Positions 40,989 to 50,112 of a DNA stretch of 64,000 nucleotides are shown in pieces. Position numbers and translations under genes: made by a program. Location: contig CAITZM010000052.1 of assembly GCA_903896925.1 (NCBI GenBank), forward strand, positions 1-64,000, given 5' to 3'. Source of the DNA: an uncultured Lentisphaerota bacterium. Its GTDB lineage: Bacteria > Verrucomicrobiota > Kiritimatiellia > CAIQIC01. Below the pieces are notes generated by a model. It was not told the origin of the DNA. It searched no databases and saw nothing but the letters and a program-made list of their open reading frames with translations. Each line of letters starts with the position of its first letter. The first letter of the stretch is position 1.

Positions 40989-43012
40989 TCTGCTTTCGTT
41001 GACGGCAACCGGCCGCGCACACTGCCCAGTTTTTCGCTGGCGGCAATCTCCTTGCCATCGGCGAAGACGCGCAAGCCCGCGCCACGGTTATACTTTCCGC
41101 CGGTCTTGTCCCAGAGGATCGTGAGCAGGCGCCCGTGATAGGGCACGCGGTCCAGGCAGAAATAGTCCCATGTGTCCGGCGGCACGAGCGGATGCACCAC
41201 GACGTTGTCGTCGGGCTGCGGCCGCAGCCCGACCAACCCGTTGATGACGAGGTCGCAGAAGGTCGAGTGGTTGTAGTCCTTGCCGCGGTCGGAGGTGGCG
41301 CCTTTGCTCTTCCACTTCTTCGGGTCTTTCTTTTCCCAGTTCAGGATGCAGGTGCGCGCAATCCAATCGCCGGTCAACGGATTCTGGTCTTCGTCAATCC
41401 ACGGCACCATTTTGCCGTCATCGAGCTTGAGCCGGTGACTGCGCGCATAGGTACACAGCGCGTCAAAATAATCCCGGCACGAGAGGACGGGCTGCGCCTC
41501 GCGGTTCAGATAGTTCGCCAGCGCGGTGAGCGTCTGCGCCGTGGCGAACGGCCACACGGGACCGTCCCAGAGACATTCATGGCCCGCGTAGTTGATCGCG
41601 AACTTCGAGTGTCGCCGCTCCGCGGTGGTGAGGCCGGACGGCGCGGCAAATCCGTTCGTGTCGGTGAGTTGCTTCCACGCGACGCCGAAGCGCGCGTCCG
41701 GCAGATCGAAATACCACGGCGTGTAGCCGAGTTCCTCCCGCACGTTGCGCAGTTTCAACGTCCCGCGATCCGCGCCCTTGAAGACGAGCTCCAGCTTCAC
41801 AGCCTCTGCGGTCACGGGCGCAAACGTGAGCTTGTTCCAGCGGCTGTATTTGGTGATTTCACCCTGCACGCGCTGCGCTTCCTGCCATGTGCCGTCACGG
41901 CGATAGAGGACGCGGAAACGCTCCGGCGGCGCGAAGTTGCCGCCTGCCATCAGATAGAGGGAGAAGCTGGAAACCTGTGCGGGCGCGGGCCACTCGTATT
42001 GGATCCATTCCGTGGTGCCGCAATGTGCCGCGAAATCGTAATGCGTCACGGCCCATCGCAGCGAGTTGGTCGGAGTGAGTCCGTCGTTGAGATGCTCCAC
42101 CGGGCCAGGTGCGGAGGCCGATGCCTTCGCCGCTTTCGTCAACGCGACATCGTCATTGACCAGCCACTTGAACAGTCCGAACGGGCGTGGCGCCTCGCGG
42201 ACCTCGAAAAACTCATGGTCCGCATTCCACAGTTCCGTCTGCACCAGGGCCTTGAGCTTGGCGGCCTTCGCGCGATACGCCGCCGCGATTTCGGTCTGGC
42301 CGCACATATCCGCAATGCGCCCGATGGCGAGCGCATCGCCATACATATAGCTGTTGATGGTGGGCCGCAGGCCGCTGCCGCTGATGGAGCCTTCGCCATC
42401 GGCGTTGTCGTTTTGCCAAAACAAGCCGCTCGCTGCATCGTACCGCTCGCGTTCCCAGCTTTCGTAGTTCTTGAGGAGTTCAGGCAGCCACGTCTTCGCG
42501 GGCGTGTAGTCCCCGGTGACGTCGCTCCACGCCAGCACCGAGTCCGCCAACCATGAGCTGTAGGACCGCGCCCGCCCGCCCTTGTGCAGCCACCACCCGA
42601 TATAATCGCGAACGAACCGCTGGTCTTGCAACCAGCGCCCCTCGCGGATGTGATGGGCCGCAGCGCAGTTGATCGTGTTGTACTTGCCCGCCCACGGCAC
42701 CGCGGGCAAAAACTCCGTGACCACCCAGCCGTCCGGGGTCTGCTGCAGATGCTTCCGAAACGTCCACCAGCGGAAATAATAGGTCAGCTCCAGCTCCCGG
42801 TCAGGACACTCAAACAACGGCATGTTCGCCGCCAGAAAGGCCCAGGCCTGCGCATTCGGAAACGCTTGCGCATAGACCTCGCGGTCATCCACGTTGAAGC
42901 GCTCGATGTAGGACTTGAACCGCTCCGGCTGCAGCACCTCGCCCGCCTGAGCGGCGTAGGGCAGTGTGGCCAGCAGCAACAGCTTCAACAGCGCCACGTT
43001 TTTGCTTTTCAT
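40985..43012 (-). CDS. Secreted MGH1/GH63-like glycosidase with inserted discoidin-like domain
   Basis: The product is 675 residues. The signal peptide is MKSKNVALLKLLLLATLPYAAQA. An alpha/alpha toroid opens with TYYFRWWTFRKHL and EFLPAVPWAGKYNTINCAA, then SWLADSVLAWS and LRPTINSYMYGDA. At about 285-420 a beta-sandwich interrupts it (AVTHYDFAAHCGTTEWIQYEW, RFRVLYRRDGTWQEAQRV), looking like an F5/8C (CBM32-like) domain. The barrel then resumes with HECLWDGPVWPFATAQTL and DYNHSTFCDLVINGLVGLRP, typical of mannosylglycerate-hydrolase/GH63 relatives. The general acid is probably the Asp in LWDGPVW. It overlaps the carboxylesterase start. Confidence 0.88.
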   Translation of the reverse strand: MKSKNVALLKLLLLATLPYAAQAGEVLQPERFKSYIERFNVDDREVYAQAFPNAQAWAFLAANMPLFECPDRELELTYYFRWWTFRKHLQQTPDGWVVTEFLPAVPWAGKYNTINCAAAHHIREGRWLQDQRFVRDYIGWWLHKGGRARSYSSWLADSVLAWSDVTGDYTPAKTWLPELLKNYESWERERYDAASGLFWQNDNADGEGSISGSGLRPTINSYMYGDALAIGRIADMCGQTEIAAAYRAKAAKLKALVQTELWNADHEFFEVREAPRPFGLFKWLVNDDVALTKAAKASASAPGPVEHLNDGLTPTNSLRWAVTHYDFAAHCGTTEWIQYEWPAPAQVSSFSLYLMAGGNFAPPERFRVLYRRDGTWQEAQRVQGEITKYSRWNKLTFAPVTAEAVKLELVFKGADRGTLKLRNVREELGYTPWYFDLPDARFGVAWKQLTDTNGFAAPSGLTTAERRHSKFAINYAGHECLWDGPVWPFATAQTLTALANYLNREAQPVLSCRDYFDALCTYARSHRLKLDDGKMVPWIDEDQNPLTGDWIARTCILNWEKKDPKKWKSKGATSDRGKDYNHSTFCDLVINGLVGLRPQPDDNVVVHPLVPPDTWDYFCLDRVPYHGRLLTILWDKTGGKYNRGAGLRVFADGKEIAASEKLGSVRGRLPSTKAE

Positions 43013-43093
43013 AGGATCCCGTCACTCCGATTCAAGCTGGGGACTCGGTCTGGAACCCGGGGTTGCCGGGCGGTGCGCGGTGCTGGCCGGCCG

Positions 43094-44443
43094 TCAATCC
43101 ACCCTCACCTTGCTGACCGTATAGCAGCCCGCTTGCTCGGGGGCGTCCATGGCCAGGCGCAGCGGCTGATGTTGCCCGGTCGGATCCACCAGGGCGACCG
43201 CCAGCGTATACGTGCCGGCTTTCAACGTGGCAGGGATCGCGAGCGTCTCAACCACTTTGCGGTCGCCGGGCAACCAGTCGCGTGGATCGGCCTTGGCGTC
43301 GGCGCTACACACCGGCTGTCCGGCCGTGTCGAGCAACATCAGGCGCAGTTTGAAGGGGCGATAGAGTTTACCGACGCCGGTGTTCGCCCACTTCATATCC
43401 ACAGTGAGCTGGCCTCCGCACCGCACCGCCGGCGCATGCGCGGCTTCGCGCAGCACGAAGCGGTAACCCGCGAGCCGGGCCAGCCGCTCCAACTGCGGTT
43501 TCGCTTCGGGCGGCACGCGGCCGATGTTGTCGTTGATCATGGTGACGTGATTGGTCAGCATGAAGTTCACCGCGGCGTCGAACGACCAGCCGCGCGAATT
43601 CATGTCCTCATAGGAGCCATACCACTCGAACACCACCGGCGCGGTTTTCCACGTGTCGGCCATGGCGGGCACGGCGGCGTATTTCTTCGAGCCGATCCAG
43701 TTCTTCTCGTGCCAGGGCGAGCCGACGCCGTCGCGCCGCAGCCCTGCGCCGTGCGCCAGCGCATAGGGCAGCACCGCCGCGTCGTCGGTCATGAAGACCA
43801 GCGGCGTTTTGGGGAACGCCTTCAGATACAGGTCCACGATCTGTTGGCGCACGGCGACCGGCGCGGGATGCGGCGTGTGCCATTCGCCCCAAACGCCGTA
43901 GGAGCCGATGTCCAAAAACTCCACGCCCGGTTGTCCGTCGTAGCGCTGGCCCAGCGCCTGAAGGAACGCGCCGTGATGCTTGAGGAAGAGCGGATCGGTG
44001 TAGTCGGGCTCGATGCGCGGGATCCTTTTGCCACCGCTGGTGGGATGATTGTCCTTGATCTCGTATTCGAAACCCTTGCAGCCGGCGTCGAACAACCACT
44101 TGGGCGCGGTGTAGTAGCCGGGACTGTGCGCGCTGCACGCCATCACGCGCAGGGCCACGGCCGCACCGCGCGGCTTCCACGCGGCGATGGCGTCGTCGAT
44201 GAATTTCCAGTTGTATTGCCCCTGCACCGGCTCGGCGTCCGCCCAGGCGAACCGGATGTAGACCACCGAGCACGGAAAGCGCGGCTCGCTTTTCGGGCTG
44301 CGGTGCCCGCTCATCCAGCCCATGCCGGGATTGGTGAGCAGGGCATCCGTCTCGCGGAACGTGACGCGTTGCACCTCCGCGCCTCCGGCGGCAAGGCCGG
44401 CGAGCAACAGGGCAAAGACGGTCATTGATGTCAGTCTGTTCAT
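43094..44443 (-). CDS. Secreted DUF4832-type TIM-barrel protein
   Basis: The product is 449 residues. The signal peptide is MNRLTSMTVFALLLAGLAAG. After it, LTNPGMGWMSGH is the conserved opening of these barrel proteins, followed by SVVYIRFAWADAEPVQGQYNW and, near residue 175, LDIGSYGVWGEWH, whose Glu matches a clan GH-A acid/base position. The C-terminal DUF4832 beta-sandwich (VDMKWANTGVGKLYRPFKLRL) is complete. A beta-galactosidase-like activity is possible but unproven. Its start overlaps the stop of the GH33 sialidase (44440-44443), so the two products are made together. Confidence 0.9.
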   Translation of the reverse strand: MNRLTSMTVFALLLAGLAAGGAEVQRVTFRETDALLTNPGMGWMSGHRSPKSEPRFPCSVVYIRFAWADAEPVQGQYNWKFIDDAIAAWKPRGAAVALRVMACSAHSPGYYTAPKWLFDAGCKGFEYEIKDNHPTSGGKRIPRIEPDYTDPLFLKHHGAFLQALGQRYDGQPGVEFLDIGSYGVWGEWHTPHPAPVAVRQQIVDLYLKAFPKTPLVFMTDDAAVLPYALAHGAGLRRDGVGSPWHEKNWIGSKKYAAVPAMADTWKTAPVVFEWYGSYEDMNSRGWSFDAAVNFMLTNHVTMINDNIGRVPPEAKPQLERLARLAGYRFVLREAAHAPAVRCGGQLTVDMKWANTGVGKLYRPFKLRLMLLDTAGQPVCSADAKADPRDWLPGDRKVVETLAIPATLKAGTYTLAVALVDPTGQHQPLRLAMDAPEQAGCYTVSKVRVD

Positions 44444-46104
44444 GGGCGTGTTTCCTCTTGTAGCGAGTCCAGCGTGAAGTTGGCAAACATCATGGACTGG
44501 ACATCGTAATCCGTGCCGCCTTCGTAAAGACAGGCGATCTGGCCATCGGGCAGCACGGCCAAGTCAGAGTAGGCGCTCGGCCCAGGATTTAACACTCGTG
44601 CCACCGGCCAGGTCTTTCCATCATCGAAGCTGGCCCGCACCGTCATGCGTCTGCGGCCGGCTGTGCTGGCCGGGTTGCTGAAGAGAATTACCCCTGGCTT
44701 GCCCTGCGATGGCCAACGGTATCGCTCGATGGCCGCCTGGCAAACCGGCTCGATCAGTGCCTCATCGTGGCGCTGATTGTACCAAGTCAATCCGCCATCG
44801 TCGCTGAAGGCGATCTGGCGGAACCGTTGGGCGCTGTAATTCCGGCTGTTCAACATCAGCCGTCCGTCGGCCAGTTCCACCACTTCGCACTCGTTGACCT
44901 TGTGTTGGGGCGTCGAGCCGCCGAGTTTCCAATTCTTGCCGTGGTCGTCGGAGTAGATGACGTGCGAGTAGTAGTGCTTGGTCTCTTTCTCGATGTGGTC
45001 GCATGGGACAACGAGGCGGCCCTTGCGTGGGCCGCGCTCGATCTGGATACCGCCGCCCGGTCCGGTGGCGTACCAAGTCCAGTCCTGCTGCTTGACGTCG
45101 GCTGTGATCTCGACCGGCTTCGCCCACGTCAGGCCATCGTCATCCGAGTGAGTGACAAACACCCGGCGGGTGTCCTTGCTCGCTCCTGCGATGATTTCTC
45201 CCTCGTGGTCATCGCCACGGTTCCAAGTCGTCAGCAGCCAAATTTTGCCGGTATCGCGATCCACCACCACGCAGGGATTGCCGCAGGTGTTTCCTCCGTC
45301 GTCCCAGACGACCTGCTGCGGGCCCCACGTCTTGCCGTGATCGGTGGAGCGCCGCACCAGAAGGTCGATATCCCCCGTATCGCCCAGGGAGTTCCTGCGT
45401 CCCTCGCAGATCGCCAGGATCGTGCCTTTCGTCGTCACCGCCAGCGCCGGAATGCGATAGCCGGAATAACCGGCCTGCCCACTGATGAACACCGGTGTCC
45501 CGAACGGTGGTGTGGGCATAACGAGTTTCCCCTGGACCTCGAACCGCTCGAGCGTGATTCGATTTCTATGTGGACGGAACCCGATCTGCGCGGCCGGACC
45601 AGTCCACCTTTCCATGCGGAGGATCTCATGCTTGTCGATCTGGAACCGCGTGACGCCGTTTTCCCGAACGATTTCCAGGTCGAAGGCCTGCCCGGGCTTG
45701 ATCAGCGGTTTCGCTGCTTCGGGCAGGAGTTTCTGGCCGCTGAAGAGAGGGCCTTCAATGAAGAGCGCCCTGCCACGGCCGTCGAATCCAAGATGGCTGT
45801 TGTTCATCATGAACGAGACCGCCGTGCTTTCCAGTCGGTCGAGTTTCAGGCGCGCGGAAATCCGGAAGTCGCCAAGCCCGAGATCCTTGCCAGCAAACAA
45901 ACCGCGGCCGTCGGTCGGCGACTGAAGTCCATCGGCGACCTCCTTCCATGGGGCGCCCGCATACCGCACGGCAACCGGCTTGCCGGCTTGCACCACGCCA
46001 AGCTGCTCCGTTGCCCGCAAGTTCGCATCGGTCGCGACGGCGTCAAGACTGGCCCGCGGCGCCAGCAACAGGGCCGTGAAGATAACGGATGACAGTCTGT
46101 TCAT
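44440..46104 (-). CDS. GH33 exo-sialidase with N-terminal jelly-roll domain
   Basis: The product is 554 residues. The leader is MNRLSSVIFTALLLAPRASLDA. Residues about 30-195 form a LamG-like sandwich. The propeller starts with the first catalytic Arg in YSGYRIPA (about 213). Five Asp-boxes are visible (STDHGKTW, HSDDDGLTW, YSDDHGKNW, FSDDGGLTW, SFDDGKTW). NECEVVEL supplies the nucleophile-partner Glu, SRNY and GRRRMTVR the second and third Arg, and PSAYSDLAVL the nucleophilic Tyr. This complete set supports real sialidase or KDN/other nonulosonic-acid hydrolysis. A sialate O-acetylesterase lies 4 kb upstream, which fits. Confidence 0.95.
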   Translation of the reverse strand: MNRLSSVIFTALLLAPRASLDAVATDANLRATEQLGVVQAGKPVAVRYAGAPWKEVADGLQSPTDGRGLFAGKDLGLGDFRISARLKLDRLESTAVSFMMNNSHLGFDGRGRALFIEGPLFSGQKLLPEAAKPLIKPGQAFDLEIVRENGVTRFQIDKHEILRMERWTGPAAQIGFRPHRNRITLERFEVQGKLVMPTPPFGTPVFISGQAGYSGYRIPALAVTTKGTILAICEGRRNSLGDTGDIDLLVRRSTDHGKTWGPQQVVWDDGGNTCGNPCVVVDRDTGKIWLLTTWNRGDDHEGEIIAGASKDTRRVFVTHSDDDGLTWAKPVEITADVKQQDWTWYATGPGGGIQIERGPRKGRLVVPCDHIEKETKHYYSHVIYSDDHGKNWKLGGSTPQHKVNECEVVELADGRLMLNSRNYSAQRFRQIAFSDDGGLTWYNQRHDEALIEPVCQAAIERYRWPSQGKPGVILFSNPASTAGRRRMTVRASFDDGKTWPVARVLNPGPSAYSDLAVLPDGQIACLYEGGTDYDVQSMMFANFTLDSLQEETRP

Positions 46105-46249
46105 GGCCTTTTATCTGGTTGTGCGGTTGCTGACCATTTCCAAGTTTCACGACTGGCCCCATGGACCGCTGCTTGATTATGGCTTGGCAGGCGCGTCATG
46201 GGAAGCCGTTGTTTGCCTTGTTGCAGGGAGCAGCTTGAGCTGAATACCC

Positions 46250-47449
46250 TCAAAACAAACCTTTCACGTCATAGGGCCCTGGCTTCACGCCTGCAGGAGC
46301 GACATCCACATGCGGTCCTGCATTGGGTGCAAAGACACGCCGGATGGCGTCGAGATAGCCAAAGCCGTATTCCTGGCACGGAAAGACGTAGTGCCCTTCG
46401 CCATACTCGTTCCAGTTGTCGATCAGGATCATGCGTCCTTCGAGCTCCGTGGATCTGCGCTGGTCGACGACGCGCTTGGCTTGCGCGCACAGGGTCTTGA
46501 ACTGGTCCGGCGTCAGACGCCAACGGACCTTCGAGGTGGCACCGCCCCAAGGCGTTGAATCCCAGCCCATGGAAACGGTGACGATATTGGGGATGGCCTG
46601 GGTCGCCATGGTCTGCCAGCATTTTTCCTGACCGGCCATGACCCTGCCGGTATCGGGCGAGGTTCCTGCGGGCATATAGGCCCGACCCATGAACGAGGGC
46701 CAGTGGTAGGCGAAGCTGTGACTTAAGCCGATCTTCTTCATCTGCGTGGTGGGAGGAATGGGATTCCCCCAACAATGTTGTCCCATGAAGGTGAGGCCCT
46801 TGAAACCTGCGGCCCGGCAGGCGGCCTCCATCCGTTTGACGGCAACGGCGGCTTTCGCCTCCCCTCCGAGTTGCTTCACGAATTTGTCGACGTTATAGAC
46901 AGCAAGCACGGGCTTGCCATCGACAACCAGATATCCAGGTTTCTTGAAGAACGTGTCGATCCAGTACGGCAACAGGTTGTTCAACAAATCGGCTTCCGAG
47001 GCGATACCGGCAGCCGCACTGTTGGCATTCTCCCACATGATGCAAAACTTGAACTTGTCCTGCTGTCGCGACTTGAACAGCCCTTCCGTGATCCAATGTT
47101 CGTACCGCGCCCGGATGGGTTGCTGGCCGACATTATCCTTGGCACGATACCAGCACACGAGAAAGAACGAAATGCCATGCTCCAGCGCATACTTGACCTG
47201 CCAGTCCGTCACCTCGGGGTTGCTTTCGTCGTACCAGCCCAACACAGGTTTGCGCTCAGGACACAAGGTGATCGGCTTCCACGCCTTCGGACTGTTCCAC
47301 AGCGGGCACATCTGGGCGCCAATCAAGTAGGGGGTTGTATCCGCCGGACTGGGCTTCGGAACCACAGGCCCGGTCGCCCCGGCTGCGTGCAGCGCGGGCA
47401 GTGGAGCCAGCAGCAGGACTGCGAGGGCCAGGGCTGTCCGTCTGATCAT
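46250..47449 (-). CDS. Secreted GH99-like / WbsX-type protein
   Basis: The product is 399 residues from ATG 47449, with GGAAA about 9 bases upstream. The leader MIRRTALALAVLLLAPLPALHA closely resembles those of unrelated neighbours. The TIM-barrel is of the WbsX (glycosyltransferase-WbsX, GH99-like) type: GAQMCPLWN, ERKPVLGWYDESNPEVTDWQV, GISFFLVCWYR, FCIMWENAN and the C-terminal hallmark LIDNWNEYGEGHYVFP. Members may act as endo-acting hydrolases on mannose- or rhamnose-containing chains. The family call is solid; the substrate is unknown. Confidence 0.9.
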   Translation of the reverse strand: MIRRTALALAVLLLAPLPALHAAGATGPVVPKPSPADTTPYLIGAQMCPLWNSPKAWKPITLCPERKPVLGWYDESNPEVTDWQVKYALEHGISFFLVCWYRAKDNVGQQPIRARYEHWITEGLFKSRQQDKFKFCIMWENANSAAAGIASEADLLNNLLPYWIDTFFKKPGYLVVDGKPVLAVYNVDKFVKQLGGEAKAAVAVKRMEAACRAAGFKGLTFMGQHCWGNPIPPTTQMKKIGLSHSFAYHWPSFMGRAYMPAGTSPDTGRVMAGQEKCWQTMATQAIPNIVTVSMGWDSTPWGGATSKVRWRLTPDQFKTLCAQAKRVVDQRRSTELEGRMILIDNWNEYGEGHYVFPCQEYGFGYLDAIRRVFAPNAGPHVDVAPAGVKPGPYDVKGLF

Positions 47450-47492
47450 GGGCGCGTTTCCCGGCTGCGCGGTTGTTGCCAACGTTCCAAGC

Positions 47493-49457
47493 TCAAGGGT
47501 AGCCCGCGACGCTGGTGGCTTTGGGAATCGCGGGGCACTGGTCGTTTTTGATTTCAGGACACATCAAATGCCAGGTGCCGGCAGGATAGGCATGGCGCAA
47601 GAACAACGGGCGGGGCAGCCAGGCGCGGAACAGATTGTCGCTGCTCCAGCCGTTGCCGGCCGAGGCATAATCGCACATCGTGAGCGTGACCTGATGATGG
47701 TTGAAATAGTGCGAGGGTCGCACTTCAAACGGCACGTCGAACGCCATCCACACCTGCGCGGGGTGGTTGGTGCTGGGTTTCAGGGCCACATACCCATCCT
47801 TGTCCGAGGCCAGCCACACGTTCAGGTCCTGCGGTTGGGTCAGGCGGTTGTCGAGGGCCAGCACCACCGGGCCACGCATGACGGCCAACTGTGGCGCACC
47901 ACTCGGGGCCGGTACGGCGCGTCCGCGCAGATCGAGCTTCAATACCACCTGATCCCCGGGCGACCAGTCGCGGTCCACCTCGGCATAATGGCCCGCCGGG
48001 GTGGCAACGGGTTTCCCGTTAACGGTCAGCGATGTTTGCTGGCTCCACGCCGGGATGCGGAACTTCACGGAGAACCTGGCTTTCTTGACGGGCGAAATGG
48101 TGAATTTAATCTCGTCGTTCACCGGATAGTCGGTCTGCTGGGCGATGCCCACCTCCGTGCCGTCGGCCAGTTTGTGTGTCGCCCTGCCGGGCGCATAGAG
48201 ATTCACCACGACGCCGTTCGCGCAGCCCATCACGGCCCAACGCGGCGTGAGGAAAAGTCCGCGCGGACCATTGGCCACGCAGCAGCTTAATTGACAGTCA
48301 GCGTGCTGATAATGGCTGGGCACGCGCTGACCGGAGAGCGGCGAAAAATACGCCCACCAGGCGCCATCTGGCGTCATGGCGCCCAGCAGCGCATTGTAGA
48401 GGGAGATTTCCAGTTGATCCGCCCACACCGGGTCGCCGGTCAACCGCAGCAATTGATCGCATACTTTCATCCACGTGACAGTGACACACGTTTCGACGGG
48501 CTGCTCCAGCGTCTCGGTTTGAATCCGTGCGCCGTCGCACCAGAGTTCCTGATTCGAGCCGGAACCATGGACCATGATTTCCGTGCGGCGCAGCGTCCGG
48601 GCGAAATGGACGGCGGCATCCAGATACCTGCCGTTCCCCGTGATGCGATACATTTCGCACAGCCCCTCGAAACACGACATCATTTCATAGGCCTTGCGGG
48701 CACTGATCTGCGACGGCGGTGTGCCGGCGAGTCCATGTTCAATCAGTTGCGGACCGGTGGGGGAAAACTTTCCCGGTTTGCTCCAACTGGCGACGATGGA
48801 AGCGGCAAAATCAAGATAGCGCTTTTCGCCCGTGTGCTGATAGAGCTTCGCCATGGGCTCAAGCATGGAGCTGGCCGGGAGACCTTGGACGACTTGCAGG
48901 CCGTTGTCCGCAAGATTCACTTGGCCTGGTGGCGCTTCCTGGATCAGGAAATCGGCTTCGCGACGCGCGGCAGCGAGCGCGGCGGCGTTGCCGGTAAGCT
49001 CGCAGTCAGCCAGCAATCCGAGCAGGACGTATTTACGCCCCCAGACATCCCACGCTTCGAGATGCTTGCCGTCCTTGTACGTGCCGATATAACCATCGGG
49101 CGTTTGCGTGGCCAATAGTGCGTTGACGCCACGGTCCAGCAACGCGCGATGTTCCGGCGTGGGAGCATAACCGCAGGCCAGCGCGGCGGAGGTGAACCAT
49201 TTACCCCAATACTCACAGCGCCAGTGGCCACCGTTTTCCTCGGTGCGGTCGCGAAACGGCCGGACAATGCGTTCCAGGTCCTGCGCCATGACCCGGTTGT
49301 TCATCGACAGCGCCAGTTTGTCGCCCAACCAGCCGTCCAGCTGCACCGCCCCAGGGTCTGCATGCGTGAATTTGTCTCGCGCCCCGTCCGCCTGCGCGAC
49401 AGGGTTCAGCAGCGACGCCAAGGCGAGGCCCAGAGGAACAATGCATTTTATTTTCAT
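47493..49457 (-). CDS. GH127-family (DUF1680) beta-L-arabinofuranosidase-like enzyme
   Basis: The product is 654 residues. The signal peptide is MKIKCIVPLGLALASLLNPVAQA. The barrel segments GHWRCEYWGKWFTSAALACGY, TPDGYIGTYKDG, WDVWGRKYVLLGLL and VETCVTVTWMKVCDQLLRLTG supply the conserved Glu and zinc-site Cys of GH127. The Cys-Cys pair in LSCCVANGPRG, near residue 388, gives the nucleophilic Cys and another zinc ligand. C-terminal beta domains follow. The active-site set looks intact, so beta-L-arabinofuranosidase or a related GH127/GH146 activity is expected. Three operator-like palindromes lie 64-142 bases upstream. Confidence 0.94.
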   Translation of the reverse strand: MKIKCIVPLGLALASLLNPVAQADGARDKFTHADPGAVQLDGWLGDKLALSMNNRVMAQDLERIVRPFRDRTEENGGHWRCEYWGKWFTSAALACGYAPTPEHRALLDRGVNALLATQTPDGYIGTYKDGKHLEAWDVWGRKYVLLGLLADCELTGNAAALAAARREADFLIQEAPPGQVNLADNGLQVVQGLPASSMLEPMAKLYQHTGEKRYLDFAASIVASWSKPGKFSPTGPQLIEHGLAGTPPSQISARKAYEMMSCFEGLCEMYRITGNGRYLDAAVHFARTLRRTEIMVHGSGSNQELWCDGARIQTETLEQPVETCVTVTWMKVCDQLLRLTGDPVWADQLEISLYNALLGAMTPDGAWWAYFSPLSGQRVPSHYQHADCQLSCCVANGPRGLFLTPRWAVMGCANGVVVNLYAPGRATHKLADGTEVGIAQQTDYPVNDEIKFTISPVKKARFSVKFRIPAWSQQTSLTVNGKPVATPAGHYAEVDRDWSPGDQVVLKLDLRGRAVPAPSGAPQLAVMRGPVVLALDNRLTQPQDLNVWLASDKDGYVALKPSTNHPAQVWMAFDVPFEVRPSHYFNHHQVTLTMCDYASAGNGWSSDNLFRAWLPRPLFLRHAYPAGTWHLMCPEIKNDQCPAIPKATSVAGYP

Positions 49458-49520
49458 GAAGATTCAGGTGGTCGCTGGTTCGACGGCTTCAAGTTTCATA
49501 GCTGCTACTTTCATGATGAC

Positions 49521-49599
49521 CTTCCAACCCTTGGGAATTCAGCACCGCAGTCTTCCAAGGCTTGGAAACAGCCGACGCGGAGCCTTCCACAGCTTGGAA
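49521..49599. promoter_or_regulatory. Three operator-like palindromes upstream of the GH127 gene
   Basis: The copies are CTTCCAACCCTTGGGAA (49521-49537), TTCCAAGGCTTGGAA (49553-49567, perfect except for the centre) and TTCCACAGCTTGGAA (49585-49599). Spacing is about 31-32 bases centre to centre, close to three helical turns, so a regulator could bind all three on one DNA face. Confidence 0.62.
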
Positions 49600-49703
49600 C
49601 TTCTGGCAAGGCGCGATTCGCGTGCCGCTGGCGGCCGGCCGGTTCCTGACATAAGCGGAGCGGCTTGATGCAGGGTGGTTCAAGCGGAATCAGTTGGGGT
49701 GGT

Positions 49704-50054
49704 TCACGCCCGCCGAATGTAGGGCCGCGGAGGAGGCCAACCATCCCCCCTCCGCGGAGACTGGCTGGTTCCGCGCTGGCTGGGGCCGCTCGCATAGCGC
49801 ACCCAGAGTCGATAATGGCCCGCGTCCTTGATGCTCACCTGCGCGGTCGCCACGCCATCCTTCGCGCCACCCGCGCCGCCGAGCAGCGCGAGGCCGGAGG
49901 CGGAGCGGGCGGCGGTACCGGTGACCGCGCCCCACCCGCCCGCCGAAATGAAACTCTCGGCTTCGACAAAAACTTCACTGGCGCTGGCGGCGGGCAGCAG
50001 GCTCAACAGTGCCGGCAGCAGGGCGGCCAAGGTGAAGAGCGCGCTTCGTCCCAT
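49704..50054 (-). pseudogene. Truncated N-terminus of a secreted carbohydrate-binding/FAD-oxidoreductase-type protein
   Basis: The frame codes 116 residues: a signal peptide (MGRSALFTLAALLPALL, ending ASA), then EVFVEAESFISAGGW and AGHYRLWVRYA. Both are the usual opening of a golvesin/CBM-like domain that precedes FAD-dependent oxidoreductase or xanthan-lyase-type domains in these bacteria. After WVRYASG the sequence turns into Arg/Ser/Pro-rich nonsense and stops at 49704, as if frameshifted or deleted. No remaining body is found downstream, where only GH127 promoter sites lie. Confidence 0.65.
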
Positions 50055-50112
50055 TCGTCACTTCCCGTCGTTCCCGGTGGTCTAAAGCCTGCGAAACGGG
50101 AGCTTCAGCGGC

